NCBI RefSeq assembly: GCF_001039355.2
Contig: NW_019775410.1
Location: 246,326 to 295,317 of the forward strand
Direction: 5' to 3'
From: Lingula anatina
Lineage: Eukaryota > Brachiopoda > Lingulata > Lingulida > Lingulidae
DNA: 48,992 nucleotides
Translations under genes and position numbers: made by a program
Notes under the pieces: model-generated
Told to the model about the DNA's origin: nothing
What the model saw: the letters and a program-made list of their open reading frames with translations, nothing else
Database searches by the model: none
Shown here: positions 33,061 through 44,179 of the stretch, one piece after another
How the letters are laid out: every line of letters begins with the position of its first letter
Position numbering within the stretch: the stretch's first letter is position 1

Positions 33061-33792
33061 ATATTTTTGGTTGAAAGATGCATAATCTGTGTTCCGTATA
33101 CCACTGATTTAGAACGAAGTGAAGTATACAGATATTTCTTTTAAAATCAAAAAACAATGTGCTGTACGGTATAGAGTTGCACACAAATTAGTTAATTATA
33201 ACTTGGAAGGTAGTAGTCAAAAACTATTAATCCACGGAATGATAAATCCCTAAAAGCAATATATGGATATGTGTGAGATGATACACTGTCACCTGAGCGA
33301 TATCTATAAGGGAATGCTAGATCACCTCGAGCGTCATCGACAGCTAGGTGCTGAAGGCGTGGCGAGATGTTGGCAGTGTATTCTGATAGACAATTGTCAG
33401 GGTAGACTGAAGAGCCCGAATCTTCGATAATGGGGGCAATGAACCACCTCAGTCATCTTGATCAATCAAAATGAGGAGTCATAAGATTTCCCAACATCGG
33501 TTGGATAGGAATAATCCGAATTATAATGAAGGATAAATTTTTCTTAACACAAAGTGGATATTTGAAAATAATTACAATAGGATGGATGATACACCTTTGT
33601 TTTACATGTATGAGGCCAGCAACAGAGCAAAGAAGTTGCCATGGAAATCTTCAATGCCAGAATCTTTCGGAGTTAAAAAAAGAATGCATTTTTACCTAAG
33701 CATACCTTTGAAACTGAAATATTCCATATTAAATGTCAAGTCTGTAGTTACTACAGCTACTGTAAATGTAGTACGCATGCTTTGTATACATC

Positions 33793-34700
33793 ATGGGCGT
33801 AACTAGGCATACGCACGGATGCACTGTGCGTACAATTTTTTGGCCAACCATGATTTTATTTTATATAAATTTAGTGTATTTTTCACGGAATATAAAAGAA
33901 AATCCTCTGCTTATTAAAGTCACCTGTATGCACATATCCTCTGTATCAACTGTATAGGCACAATTGTTCTGACCCCCCTCCCCCCGTCTTGCAAACTGAG
34001 GTTCACAATGCCTATAACCTTAACAAGTCCTATCTTAATCGTCCATCTAACTGGAACTTCCTTTACCTCTTAATATTGGAGGGTTCAATATTTATCTCAG
34101 GTAAAAATCTGCCTGAGTGTTATTTTCAAAGAGCAGCTCCCGCAACCCTGGGGGCACTAGATAAAACCTGGACACCAGGTTTAAGAAGGAGCTAGAGAAA
34201 CAAAGGACGAATTTTTTCCTGCAAAGCTTCAAAGAATTTTGACACGGACTTGACCCAGCTTACCCCTCCAAACTAACAGGGTGACATGGGCAATTTTTAC
34301 AAACAAATAATTAAACTTGTATCAGATGTATCAGAGCTCTGTCGTGTCGTACAGTTGGTTGTTCTTGGGAGCCATGAATCCACATGTAAGGTGAATGAAA
34401 CCGTATGTTAGTTCAACTCAGAGGTGGATCCATGATTTTTCGAAGGGGGTTCCACATATACGAAGCTAGCCTCCTTTTAAATAAATATACCGTTCTGGGT
34501 AATAAGAATATTGAAACTTTTTTAATTGCGAGAATATTTCTGACTAAATGATGATTTTATTATTAATGGAAATTAAGCTGCGATGTGTGGTACATATGCT
34601 GTAATTACGCTGTCCTTCATCTCTTGCGTTAGTCTACATTTTGCTGGGAATATTAAAAATCTGTGCGTACAATTTTTAAAGGTCTGGTTACGCCCCTGTA
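33793..34700. mobile_element. TIR element with GGGCGTAAC ends, about 0.9 kb
   Basis: The left end reads tgggcgtaactaggcatacg, and the right end caggtctggttacgcccctg complements it over gggcgtaac-ag. A subterminal word, gtgcgtacaatttt, occurs near both ends (33827 and 34663) in the same orientation. A truncated second copy is at 17150-17770. No transposase seen. Confidence 0.6.
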
Positions 34701-34726
34701 CATTTCCAAAAATTTCAAAATTACCG

Positions 34727-34868
34727 ACCTAAAGAATGCTTCTAACTCTAATTTCTCATCAGAAATGAACTTTTTGACCCATTTTGCCTCTAAAATCACC
34801 TAAAGAATGCTTCTAACTCTAATTTCTCATCGGAAATGAACTTTTTGACCCATTTTGCCTCTAAAATC
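34727..34868. repeat. 71-bp tandem duplication, two copies
   Basis: Unit starts acctaaagaatgcttctaac. The two copies (34727-34797, 34798-34868) differ at one base (tcatcagaaa and tcatcggaaa). Non-coding. Confidence 0.92.
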
Positions 34869-36100
34869 ACCTGTTCCTTGAGAGATTTCCAAAAAAGTAA
34901 TTTTTACCCCAACCTACAGTTATCTTCATACTACAGACATGACATTTAATATGAGTTACTTTTTCTATTTTTAAATAGGATATAAGTGTTGTTTTAATAA
35001 CTTTAAATAATCTATTCACTGTAATTGGGACATCCGTTTTTTAATTGAATTCACCAGACTAAAGGGATAAAATTTGTTCATTTTGGCCAATAAATAAATT
35101 TTCCTGGGGTAAGGACAATTTCCCCATAATTGCCAATGGTTAATGAGACCATTCCGATCGTGAACTATATAGATATCACGAATAGCTGTTATATCTTTAA
35201 GCAAACAAAAATACGTGGCTGATTCTAAGTCCTATAACAATCATTAAATCGCTATTTCAATCTTCACATTTTCCAAATTATCATCTGTAAAGGATATATA
35301 CGCTTCACAAAGGACACTTATATCAGTGTCTAGTCACAGCAACGGTCATTGGTGCATCTGGCCTCGTCTGGCTGCTACTAGGGCTTTAAAGCGGCAAGGT
35401 ATTCCTTCTGACCGTTTTTTTTTATTTTTGAGGATGGAATGGTATTATTTCCAGGCATCGGTCGGAGCGCGTCCAGTTTGATTCAGATTTGTTGTACTTG
35501 CAGGACCAGTAGGCCGTTGATTCGGCGAATACTGGCTACCCACAGGTTGCCTTAGCTTTAAATCGGCGATCTTGTTGAGTAAAGTAACTGCTCAGACCAT
35601 TCGTTCTGCAAGTCGTATGCAAATACAGGTGCTTTGCGGTGACGGACAATTTCATCTCGTAAAGTGAAATTGTTCCTCAGGTGCCCTCTAGCAAATGGGG
35701 GTGGCGGGTGGCTTTTGTTCCTGTATTTGATTTAGTTCAGGTTTCTATCGATAGTCACCAAAAAGGTTTTACCACCAACGTGAATTCCGACCTAAATACC
35801 GATGCTCCCACAGCCCCATGTCGCTCTGGGAGAGACACATACTTCGTTGTTTATGAATTTCTGTGAACTCTAATTTGACCATGTTTGAGATACAGATTAA
35901 ATCTGACCTTATAAGTGAAAAGCCCACGCTTCCAGTGTTTTGTCCAAAAATGTTTATGGCTCCCAAATCATTGCAGCAAAAGACGGTGTTTCGCTGCTCA
36001 CGGTGGGTTCCTCAGAGGTTCTCTGGTATAGTTACATGCGTAAACATGTCTGGTAACAACAAAGGGCCTTAAAAAGGGGATTTTTTTTGGGGGGGGGGGG
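34869..36100. other. Intergenic, nothing recognised
   Basis: No domain-bearing frame, element end or repeat was recognised. A poly-G run closes the segment at 36089-36100. Confidence 0.5.
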
Positions 36101-36812
36101 CAATTCGCCCCTTAATCTGAAGGGAACTGGTTGGTCTTGTTTATTAGTAGCAGCAAAAACCATAAGAGCATTTGGGTCCTGTTTACCGGTGATAAGTTCT
36201 GAATGCCGTGGGCGTGGCCACTGTGTCAGATTACCAGTCTAGGCATACCTCTGTAAGACTGTGCGGAGCATTCCTTGCGACACAATAATCTGTCTGGCAT
36301 GTTTTTATGCCATTCTGGTGCAGAGTAACAATGCTGTAACACACTGCACTGCTCAGTTTACGTACCGTTTCATCTGCTTCTTGTATGCAAAAATTCAACA
36401 TCTTCTGTGCAGGCGAACTATATATTAAGACATACTTAGACCGGCCCAAAGAGTGCTACCCAAAGAAATCACAACACATAACGTATTACAGCAATGCTTA
36501 ATTAAGCTTCGGACTATACAATCAGTTGATTGTTACTGAAACACCTGTCCACACATTTATCTTCTCTCACAATTCACATGAAGTACACGTTTTAGAAATA
36601 AATAATACATTTTTACCTGGACATACCTTTAGAAATAAAATATTCCATATTAAATATCAAGTCTGCATATAAAATTGTTAATATCAATTATTAATATTAC
36701 CATCTGTATATCATTAATTTATTCTCTCTCTTATCTTATGCAAACAATCAGTGGCAATAGAAGTAGCATAGACACCCAACAAATGTATGTAACATAATAA
36801 GCTGAATGTTCT

Positions 36813-36819
36813 ATTATTA

Positions 36820-36856
<37 letters not shown>
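36813..36856. repeat. (TTA)n microsatellite in copy A
   Basis: One interrupting tca near its start, absent from the copy B tract at 41619-41663. Confidence 0.95.
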
Positions 36857-37699
36857 CAAAGTGGTAAAGGCAAACTTATAGTCATATCGTTTCATTATTT
36901 GATTATGTATTTAATTGAAAATATCCTTAATTTGATTTATTTTAGACATGTTTATTAGCTAAGCTGTGGTTTGATATATAGCATTAACAGCATCATCCTC
37001 AAATTACTTTGTCTCAATTAGCACATTATTTATCAAGTCGTTTGATTTTTTCTAAGTGCACATTCAGTAGGTGCCCATTGTTGAATATAAAATAACCGTT
37101 GCGAGCCGATACTAAAATAGTAATTTGAGTGTAGTTCCTTATTCTCTGTCAAAGTCACGTTTTCTGTTGGATTCGTTGGAAATAGTTTGATTCATTATAA
37201 AAATGTTTTGTGGTAAGTTTAAGATTGCATGTTTTTATACTCCTAGGAAATTACAAGGAAAATGAGCAAATCGGGGTCATCACTTGTCGCTGCCTCTCGC
37301 TATCTTCTCTAGCACAATGTGAGGAAATTTGTGGACACCGTCACAATCATGTTGAGACAGAATCTAAAACTAAATATTGTAGCCTCAGTACTTCTGTAAC
37401 TTAATTATCTCTGTGAAAATATTGAAATGTAATTAACCAAATTCATAGAGAAATATTTCAGCGCACTCTTACTAATTTTACAATGTTTTTGATGAACCAG
37501 TGAGTCGTTTTCCCTTCACTTCAATGTGAACATTTGAAGCACCACAACCGTGAGATAAGTTAGCACTGGGGATTGATAAAGAGTTCATGTCTACACTCAC
37601 CCAATCCACTGTAATGTTTTGCATGATCAGTTGCATCAACATGACCCCGCATTGATACATCCCCTGTGAAATACTCGTTATACGCGAATTGTAACAGAT

Positions 37700-38272
37700 A
37701 CACTTAATTTTTGTGCAAATGCGGATGTGATGTCTCATGCTGCAGGTAGGGCACTGGGTTCCACAATAGCTAAGTATAAACATCAAGGGTATATGGGGTA
37801 TTCCACATACACAAAGCTTTTTGATTCTTGTGTTAGTCCCATTCTAGAATATGCAGCAGGTGTTTGGGGATATAATGATTATAAGCAGCTGGATAAAATC
37901 CAGTTTAGAGCCGCCAGGGTATTTCTTGGGGTGCACAGATTTACTCCTCTTCTGGCCATAGAAGGAGATATAGGGTGGATGAATACTAAGTACAAAAGAT
38001 GGTTGCACCTTATAAGATTGTGGAACAGGCTTGTGAACATGAGTGACGACAGGATCGCAAAACAAAATTTCCTTAGAGATTATGACTTGGCAAAAGAGGG
38101 TAACATTAATTGGTGTGCCCAGGTCTCTCAAGTTTTAGCTGTTCGTGAACTGGAGCATTTGTTTAATGAATTAGTTTCTTGTGATGTTGGTTTTATAAAG
38201 GATACATTATTCAAGGCGCAAGAGAAAGTATGGAAGGAAGCCATGTTAAAAAAAACCATATTAAGGGTCTAA
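37700..38272 (+). pseudogene. LINE RT C-terminal domain, copy A (5'-truncated)
   Basis: A 181-codon open frame starts at an internal Met (37727) and reads HAAGRALGSTIAKYKHQGYM, SCVSPILEYAAGVWGY, IQFRAARVFLGVHRFTPLLA, GWMNTKYKRWLHLIRLWNRL. These are the region after the RT thumb in Jockey/CR1-group LINEs. No endonuclease or RT core lies upstream, so the insertion was 5'-truncated before the segment was duplicated. It has no independent function that I can support. Confidence 0.75.
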
Positions 38273-38285
38273 AGGAAAGTTAGAA

Positions 38286-38651
38286 GTGGAAAATTATATT
38301 AAGTATAATTTAAAACCGGCAGAAAGATCAATCATGGCCCAGTTCAGATCAGGAGTTCTTCCATTATATGTGGAAACAGGCCGATTTGTTAACAAAAAAT
38401 TAAAAGATAGACTCTGTTTTATCTATAAAAAAGTAGAAGATGAGTATTATTTTTATTTGATTGCCCAATTTATAATAAAATATCAGAAAAAATGGTTTGA
38501 AAAAGTAGAAATGGGCTATCGTATCTTTCATGACCTAGATGAGGTTAAAGAGAGATCTCAAGTGCTTTTTACAAACTTTCATAGAAGCGCAGCAAGGTTT
38601 CTCTTTTTAAAGTTAAAACTGCTTTCCGGTCAGACAGAAGTTGCTATATAA
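38286..38651 (+). pseudogene. LINE extreme C-terminus, copy A (frameshifted)
   Basis: Reads NLKPAERSIMAQFRSGVLPL, VETGRFVNKKLKDRLCFIY, a usual LINE terminus. The expected Cys/His motif (HYFLFDCPIY-like) is out of frame because of length change in a T run near 38450, where copy B is one base shorter. Preceded by a stop that separates it from the 37727 frame. Confidence 0.7.
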
Positions 38652-39011
38652 ATAATGTTAAAGCTGGTGACTTTGTAAGCCCATAGGACTGGACCGATAC
38701 ATATATATTCATATTATTGTATTATGTACACTAATACTCCCCCGTATCGTGGCCTTCCTAAATCGTTAGATTGCAATTTACATATTTCCGATATAGGCCT
38801 AATTTAATAGAAAATTGTCTTTTGGGCACGTGAATTTATTAGTTGGCTTACGGGCCTAACAAGTGAAACGATGATTACGCAGAAGACAAGGTAAAAAAGA
38901 GAACAGAAAAAAAGGGGGGGGGGAAGAAAGAAAGAAAATGTGTTATCGGAACGGAAATTAGGGAATTAATATCGATTGAAGAATTTGAGATGTTGCTGCG
39001 AGCGACAGTAA

Positions 39012-40172
39012 AACCCCCTTTACACTGGACGGCGTCCTTTCTGCGTCCTTTGTGCGTCCATGAAACTAGCCAGAACGCCGTCGGACGCTCAAAGAACGCA
39101 CAGTGATCGTCAAGGTCGCACAGAGAACGTTCAAGCATCGCCGAGGACGCCATGGACGCCGCGATGTTTTGAGCATGTTCAAAACAATCGCAGAGAGAAC
39201 GCGATGGAGGATGGTCGCTCAATGGACGCAGAAAGGACGCACAAGCATCGCCGTGGTCGCAGAGAGGACGCACAAGCAACGATGCGGTCGCAGAGAGGAC
39301 GCACAAGCATCGCCGCGGTCGTAGAAAGGAGGCACAAGCATCGCTTCGGTTGCAGAATGAAAACTCAAAGATCGTCCATTTTTTTTCCCTCTCAAACGGG
39401 GCCGTGATGAAGTATTTTTCACCAGACAGGAATTCTAAGGGCAACAGTGTTCTCATATCAGCCTCCGATTGTTTTTACCCTAAAATTCATGAAACGATCC
39501 ATTTTTTTTAGGTTATTATAAAACGAATATTTTGCCCTTTTTTACAAGATGAATTAATTGTCAGAACATTTTTGCAGAATGCGTCATTTGAAAATGGATT
39601 CAAATATTCTATGTTGTGTCAGTCACACTTTCTCGTTTTCGGCGCCTGTCCATCCTTCTTATAAGGATAACAATGAGCGTCTGACTGTTTATCAGTCCAT
39701 GTAGACCTTGCATCACTATAGTTTAAAGCGTTTATTCCCATTTATTTGTTTTGTGTGCTGGAAATGTTCTTTATCGGATGACCTGGTTAGGACCGATGAA
39801 AGAATATGAGTTAGAATATAGAGAAGGACGCCCAAACAACGCTCATCGGTCAAGCAGGATGCAGAATGATCGTAGAATAGACGCCACTGATCGCCGATGA
39901 AGGTACAGAGAACACAGCAAGAATGTTCAATGGTCGCTCAAACATCGCAATGGACGCACAGGGTTGCACAGGGGACGTACAGTGGAGGCAGGCAGGTTGC
40001 TCGCAGTTTTACAGGTAAAATCAAGATTCGGTCGTTCAAAGGACGCACGAGGGACGCAGACGACTTTACACTGAGACACGATTTAATTGCTTTGGCGACC
40101 GTTGAGCGTCCTGACCACATTTTTGAACGCAGAAGGGACGCAGAAAGGACGCCGTCCAGTGTAAAGGGGCCC
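39012..40172. mobile_element. GC-rich TIR element (CCCCTTTACACTGG ends), 1.16 kb
   Basis: The left end CCCCTTTACACTGGACGGCG plus tcctttctgcgtcc is repeated as its exact complement at 40139-40172. Inside, many ggacgcac, gcatcgcc and ggtcgcag words occur, including a perfect-register 4 x 31-bp array. No transposase. Target duplication is unclear. It starts exactly where copy A of the duplication stops. Confidence 0.8.
39227..39350. repeat. 31-bp tandem array, four units
   Basis: Units start at 39227, 39258, 39289 and 39320 with cgcagagaggacgcacaagc and end cggt or tggt. The absence of stops in this array produces long but meaningless open frames on both strands. Confidence 0.93.
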
Positions 40173-40904
40173 TTACTAATGAAGCCACTGGTAGTACTAG
40201 TAGATATCAGCCTGTAGTCTTGAACAAGCGCCTCGATGACGAGTGAACAGTTGTCAAAAACAAAAGACCCAGGTGTGGTAGTTCAACTACTGTTCATGCG
40301 TGCCGCAACGACCAAACGTAATTGCTCCTCAAGGTCACAAAACAATAACCGGTACTGACGGCTAGGCTCGTCTTAATCATATAAGTAGCGCGTTTCCACC
40401 CCCTGATTGAGGGAGTCGTCTGTTGTATTCATAGGACTCCTACTTGACGAAAACGAGGCGCGATACCCGGATGACAGGTAGGCTTACAGAATTTGTGATA
40501 GGGTATGATACTCTTTTATGCGATCTGACACACACCTTGAAAACGGGTAGTGTGGTCAGATATACCGGTTTATTCTGGACCCGTAGGTGCCGAGTCTGGT
40601 AGTTGGGAAGGCCTGTGTGACATACCTGGCCATTGCCTTTACACAATGAAACTTCACCACCTCACCCTACAATTAATTGATTTTTTAAAATCTTTTTTAA
40701 ATTATGTGCTGACTTTGTCTCTGCTATTAAAATGACATACCATGACAATTCATTTACTAATTGTTAGATGTTTACAAGAAACTTCAAGCCCATTCAAATA
40801 TTATGAATGTCGACTTCATAGCAGAGGCGAACATGGTGTCGTAATTTAATTTATCAAAGAGCTTGGAAGTTTAGTGAGAAACAACAAAACATAGTTTTTT
40901 CNGG
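40173..40904. other. Spacer between TIR element and duplication copy B
   Basis: Contains a dispersed repeat copy (40440-40620) and otherwise nothing recognised. An N at 40902 lies in the poly-G run that opens copy B. Confidence 0.5.
40440..40620. repeat. Dispersed repeat copy related to 14307-14505
   Basis: The complement of 40530-40620 matches 14307-14400 (caactaccagac-cggc and gttttcaaggtgtgt). Opposite orientation to the intron 6 copy. Confidence 0.65.
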
Positions 40905-41618
40905 GGGGGGGGGGCAAATCGCCCCTTTTTCTGAAGGGAACTGGTTGGTCTTGTTTATTAGTAGCAGCAAAAACCATAAGAGCATTTGGGTCCTGTTTAC
41001 CGGTGATAAGTTCTGAATGCCGTGGGCGTGGCCACTGTGTCAGATTACCAGTCTAGGCATACCTCTGTAAGACTGTGCGGAGCATTCCTTGCGACACAAT
41101 AATCTGTCTGGCATGTTTTTATGCCATTCTTGTGCAGAGTAACAATGCTGTAACACACTGCACCGCTCAGTTTACGTACCGTTACATCTGCTTCTTGTAT
41201 GCAAAAATTCAACGTCTTCTGTGCAGGCGAACTATATATTAAGACATACTTAGACCGGCCCAAAGAGAGCTACCCAAAGAAATCACAACACATAACGTAT
41301 TACAGCAATGCTTAAGCTTCGGACTATACAATCAGTTGATTGTTACTGACACACCTGTCCACACATTTATCTTCTCTCATAATTCACATGAAGTACACGT
41401 TTTAGAAATAAATAATACATTTTTACCTGGACATACCTTTAGAAATAAAATATTCCATATTAAATATCAAGTCTGCATATAAAATTGTTAATATCAATTA
41501 TTAATATTACCATCTGCATATCATTAATTTATTCTCTCTCTTATCTTATGCAAACAATCAGTGGCAATAGAAGTAGCATAGACACCCAACAAATGTATGT
41601 AACATAATAAGCTGAATG

Positions 41619-41621
41619 TTC

Positions 41622-41663
<42 letters not shown>
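41619..41663. repeat. (TTA)n microsatellite in copy B
   Basis: Uninterrupted TTA units at the position matching 36813-36856. Confidence 0.95.
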
Positions 41664-42506
41664 CAAAGTGGTAAAGGCAAACTTATAGTCATATCGTTTC
41701 ATTATTTGATTATGTATTTAATTGAAAATATCCTTAATTTGATTTATTTTAGACATGTTTATTAGCTAAGCTGTGGTTTGATATATAGCATTAACAGCAT
41801 CATCCTCAAATTACTTTGTCTCAATTAGCACATTATTTATCAAGTCGTTTGATTTTTTCTAAGTGCACATTCAGTAGGTGCCCATTGTTGAATATAAAAT
41901 AACCGTTGCGAGCCGATACTAAAATAGTAATTTGAGTGTAGTTCCTTATTCTCTGTCAAAGTCACGTTTTCTGTTGGATTCGTTGGAAATAGTTTGATTC
42001 ATTATAAAAATGTTTTGTGGTAAGTTTAAGATTGCATGTTTTTATACTCCTGAGAAATTACAAGGAAAATGAGCAAATCGGGGTCATCACTTGTCGCTGC
42101 CTCTCGCTATCTTCTCTAGCACAATGTGAGGAAATTTGTGGACACCGTCACAATCATGTTGAGACAGAATCTAAAACTAAATATTGTAGCCTCAGTACTT
42201 CTGTAACTTAATTATCTCTGTGAAAATATTGAAATGTAATTACCCAAATTCATAGAGAAATATTTCAGCGCACTCTTACTAATTTTACAATGTTTTTGAT
42301 GAACCGGTGAGTCGTTTTCCCTTCACTTCAATGTGAACATTTGAAGCACCACAACCGTGAGATAAGTTAGCACTGGGGATTGATAAAGAGTTCATGTCTA
42401 CACTCACCCAATCCACTGTAATGTTTTGCATGATCAGTTGCATCAACATGACCCCGCATTGATACATCCCCTGTGAAATACTCGTTATACGCTAATTGTA
42501 ACAGAT

Positions 42507-43079
42507 ACACTTAATTTTTGTGCAAATGCGGATGTGATGTCTCATGCTGCAGGTAGGGCACTGGGTTCCACAATAGCTAAGTATAAACATCAAGGGTATA
42601 TGGGGTATTCCACATGCACAAAGCTTTTTGATTCTTGTGTTAGTCCCATTCTAGAATATGCAGCAGGTGTTTGGGGATATAATGATTATAAGCAGCTGGA
42701 TAAAATCCAGTTTAGAGCCGCCAGGGTATTTCTTGGGGTGCACAGATTTACTCCTCTTCTGGCCATAGAAGGAGATATAGGGTGGATGAATACTAAGTAT
42801 AAAAGATGGTTGCACCTTATAAGATTGTGGAACATGCTTGTGAACATGAGTTACGACAGGATCACAAAACAAATTTTCCTTAGAGATTATGACTTGGCAA
42901 AAGAGGGTAACATTAATTGGTGTGCCCAGGTCTCTCAAGTTTTAGCTGTTCGTGAACTGGAGCATTTGTTTAATGAATTAGTTTCTTGTGATGTTGGCTT
43001 TATAAAGGATACATTATTCAAGGCGCAAGAGAAAGTATGGAAGGAAGCCATGTTAAAAAAGCCCAAATTAAAGGTCTAA
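42507..43079 (+). pseudogene. LINE RT C-terminal domain, copy B
   Basis: A 181-codon frame from 42534, differing from copy A at eight residues: Y to C in GYSTYTK, R to M in LWNRLV, D to Y, A to T, N to I, and three in the last five residues. Same 5' truncation as copy A, showing the LINE was already truncated before duplication. Confidence 0.75.
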
Positions 43080-43092
43080 AGGAAAGTTAGAA

Positions 43093-43457
43093 GTGGAAAA
43101 TTATGTTGAGTATAATTTAAAACCGGCAGAAAGATCAATCATGGCCCAGTTCAGATCAGGAGTTCTTCCATTATATGTGGAAACAGGCCGATTTGTTAAC
43201 AAAAAATTAAAAGATAGACTCTGTTTTCTCTATAGAAAAGTAGAAGATGAGCATTATTTTATTTGATTGCCCAATTTATAATAAAATATCAGAAAAAATG
43301 GTTTGAAAAAGTAGAAATGGGCTATCGTATCTTTCATGACCTAGAGGAGGTTAAAGAGAGACCTCAAGTACTTTTTACAAACTTTCATAGAAGCGCAGCA
43401 AGGTTTCTCTTTTTAAAGTTAAAACTGCTTTCAGGTCAGACAGAAGTTGCTATATAA
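43093..43457 (+). pseudogene. LINE extreme C-terminus, copy B (frameshifted)
   Basis: Same NLKPAERSIMAQFRSGVLPL start and GQTEVAI end as copy A. The T run near 43258 is one base shorter and creates a stop (HYFI then TGA), so the break differs from copy A. Confidence 0.7.
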
Positions 43458-43813
43458 TTAATGTTAAAGCTGGTGACTTTGTAAGCCCATAGGATTGGAC
43501 CGATACATATATATTCATATTATTGTATTATGTACACTAATACTCCCCCGTATCGTGGCCTTCCTAAATCGTTAGATTGCAATTTACATATTTCCGATAT
43601 AAGCCTAATTTAATAGAAAATTGTCTTTTGGGCACGTGAATTTATTAGTTGGCTTACGGGCCTAACAAATGAAACGATGATCACGCAGAAGACGAGGTAA
43701 AAAAGAGAACAGAAAAAAAGGGGGGAAGAAAGAAAGAAAATGTGTTATCGGAACGGAAATTAGGGAATTAATATCGATTGAAGAATTTGGGATGTTGCTG
43801 CGAGCGACAGTAA

Positions 43814-44179
43814 CGAAGGTTTGAAATTTACTCGGTTAATATTAATTTTTTGTCAGATCAGATAAACCTAGTAATAGTGTTTGAGTGATTTAAGTAAGTA
43901 TTCTGATAGACAGTTACAAAACTGTCAATTTAGCCGTCACATTTGACGAATTTGATTGACAGTCATCAATTAAAGTAGAAAAAAGTTCATTTGTTGGATA
44001 AAGATTTATGTGTGTTTGCGTATTTTGGGCTGAGTTTATCAAAAAGCTCCCTATATGAGTATGATTGACAGGATATAAAAGTAGACTAAAGTTTCAAGTT
44101 TACATTATTTACTCGTATTCCTAGGTTAAGCATAGATTACATTTGAAATGCGATGCCCGTACTGTACACGTATATAATA
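43814..44179. other. Spacer, nothing recognised
   Basis: Short AT-rich stretch with an aactgtcaattt-type word around 43920; no gene or element ends seen. Confidence 0.5.

Larger units (their letters stand above)
36101..39011 (+). repeat. Segmental duplication, copy A (2.9 kb)
   Basis: Collinear with 40913-43813 from ctgaagggaactggttggtc to gttgctgcgagcgacagtaa, offset 4814 at the left and 4802 at the right, so only small indels separate them. Contains (TTA)n at 36813-36856, a LINE tail (37700-38990) and non-coding sequence. A GC-rich TIR element abuts its right edge. Confidence 0.93.
40905..43813 (+). repeat. Segmental duplication, copy B (2.9 kb)
   Basis: Direct repeat of 36101-39011. Differences are scattered substitutions and short indels (for example TTA tract length, loss of aatt near 41313, shorter poly-G near 43721). 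Right of 43813 the sequence (cgaaggtttg) has no counterpart in copy A. Confidence 0.93.

Noticed and set aside
38875-39456. 193-codon minus-strand open frame and several overlapping frames on both strands
   Set aside because: They come from the GC-rich TIR element and its 31-bp array, which lack stops. The peptides are repeats of the same motif (RPLCDHGDACASFLRP type) with no domain.
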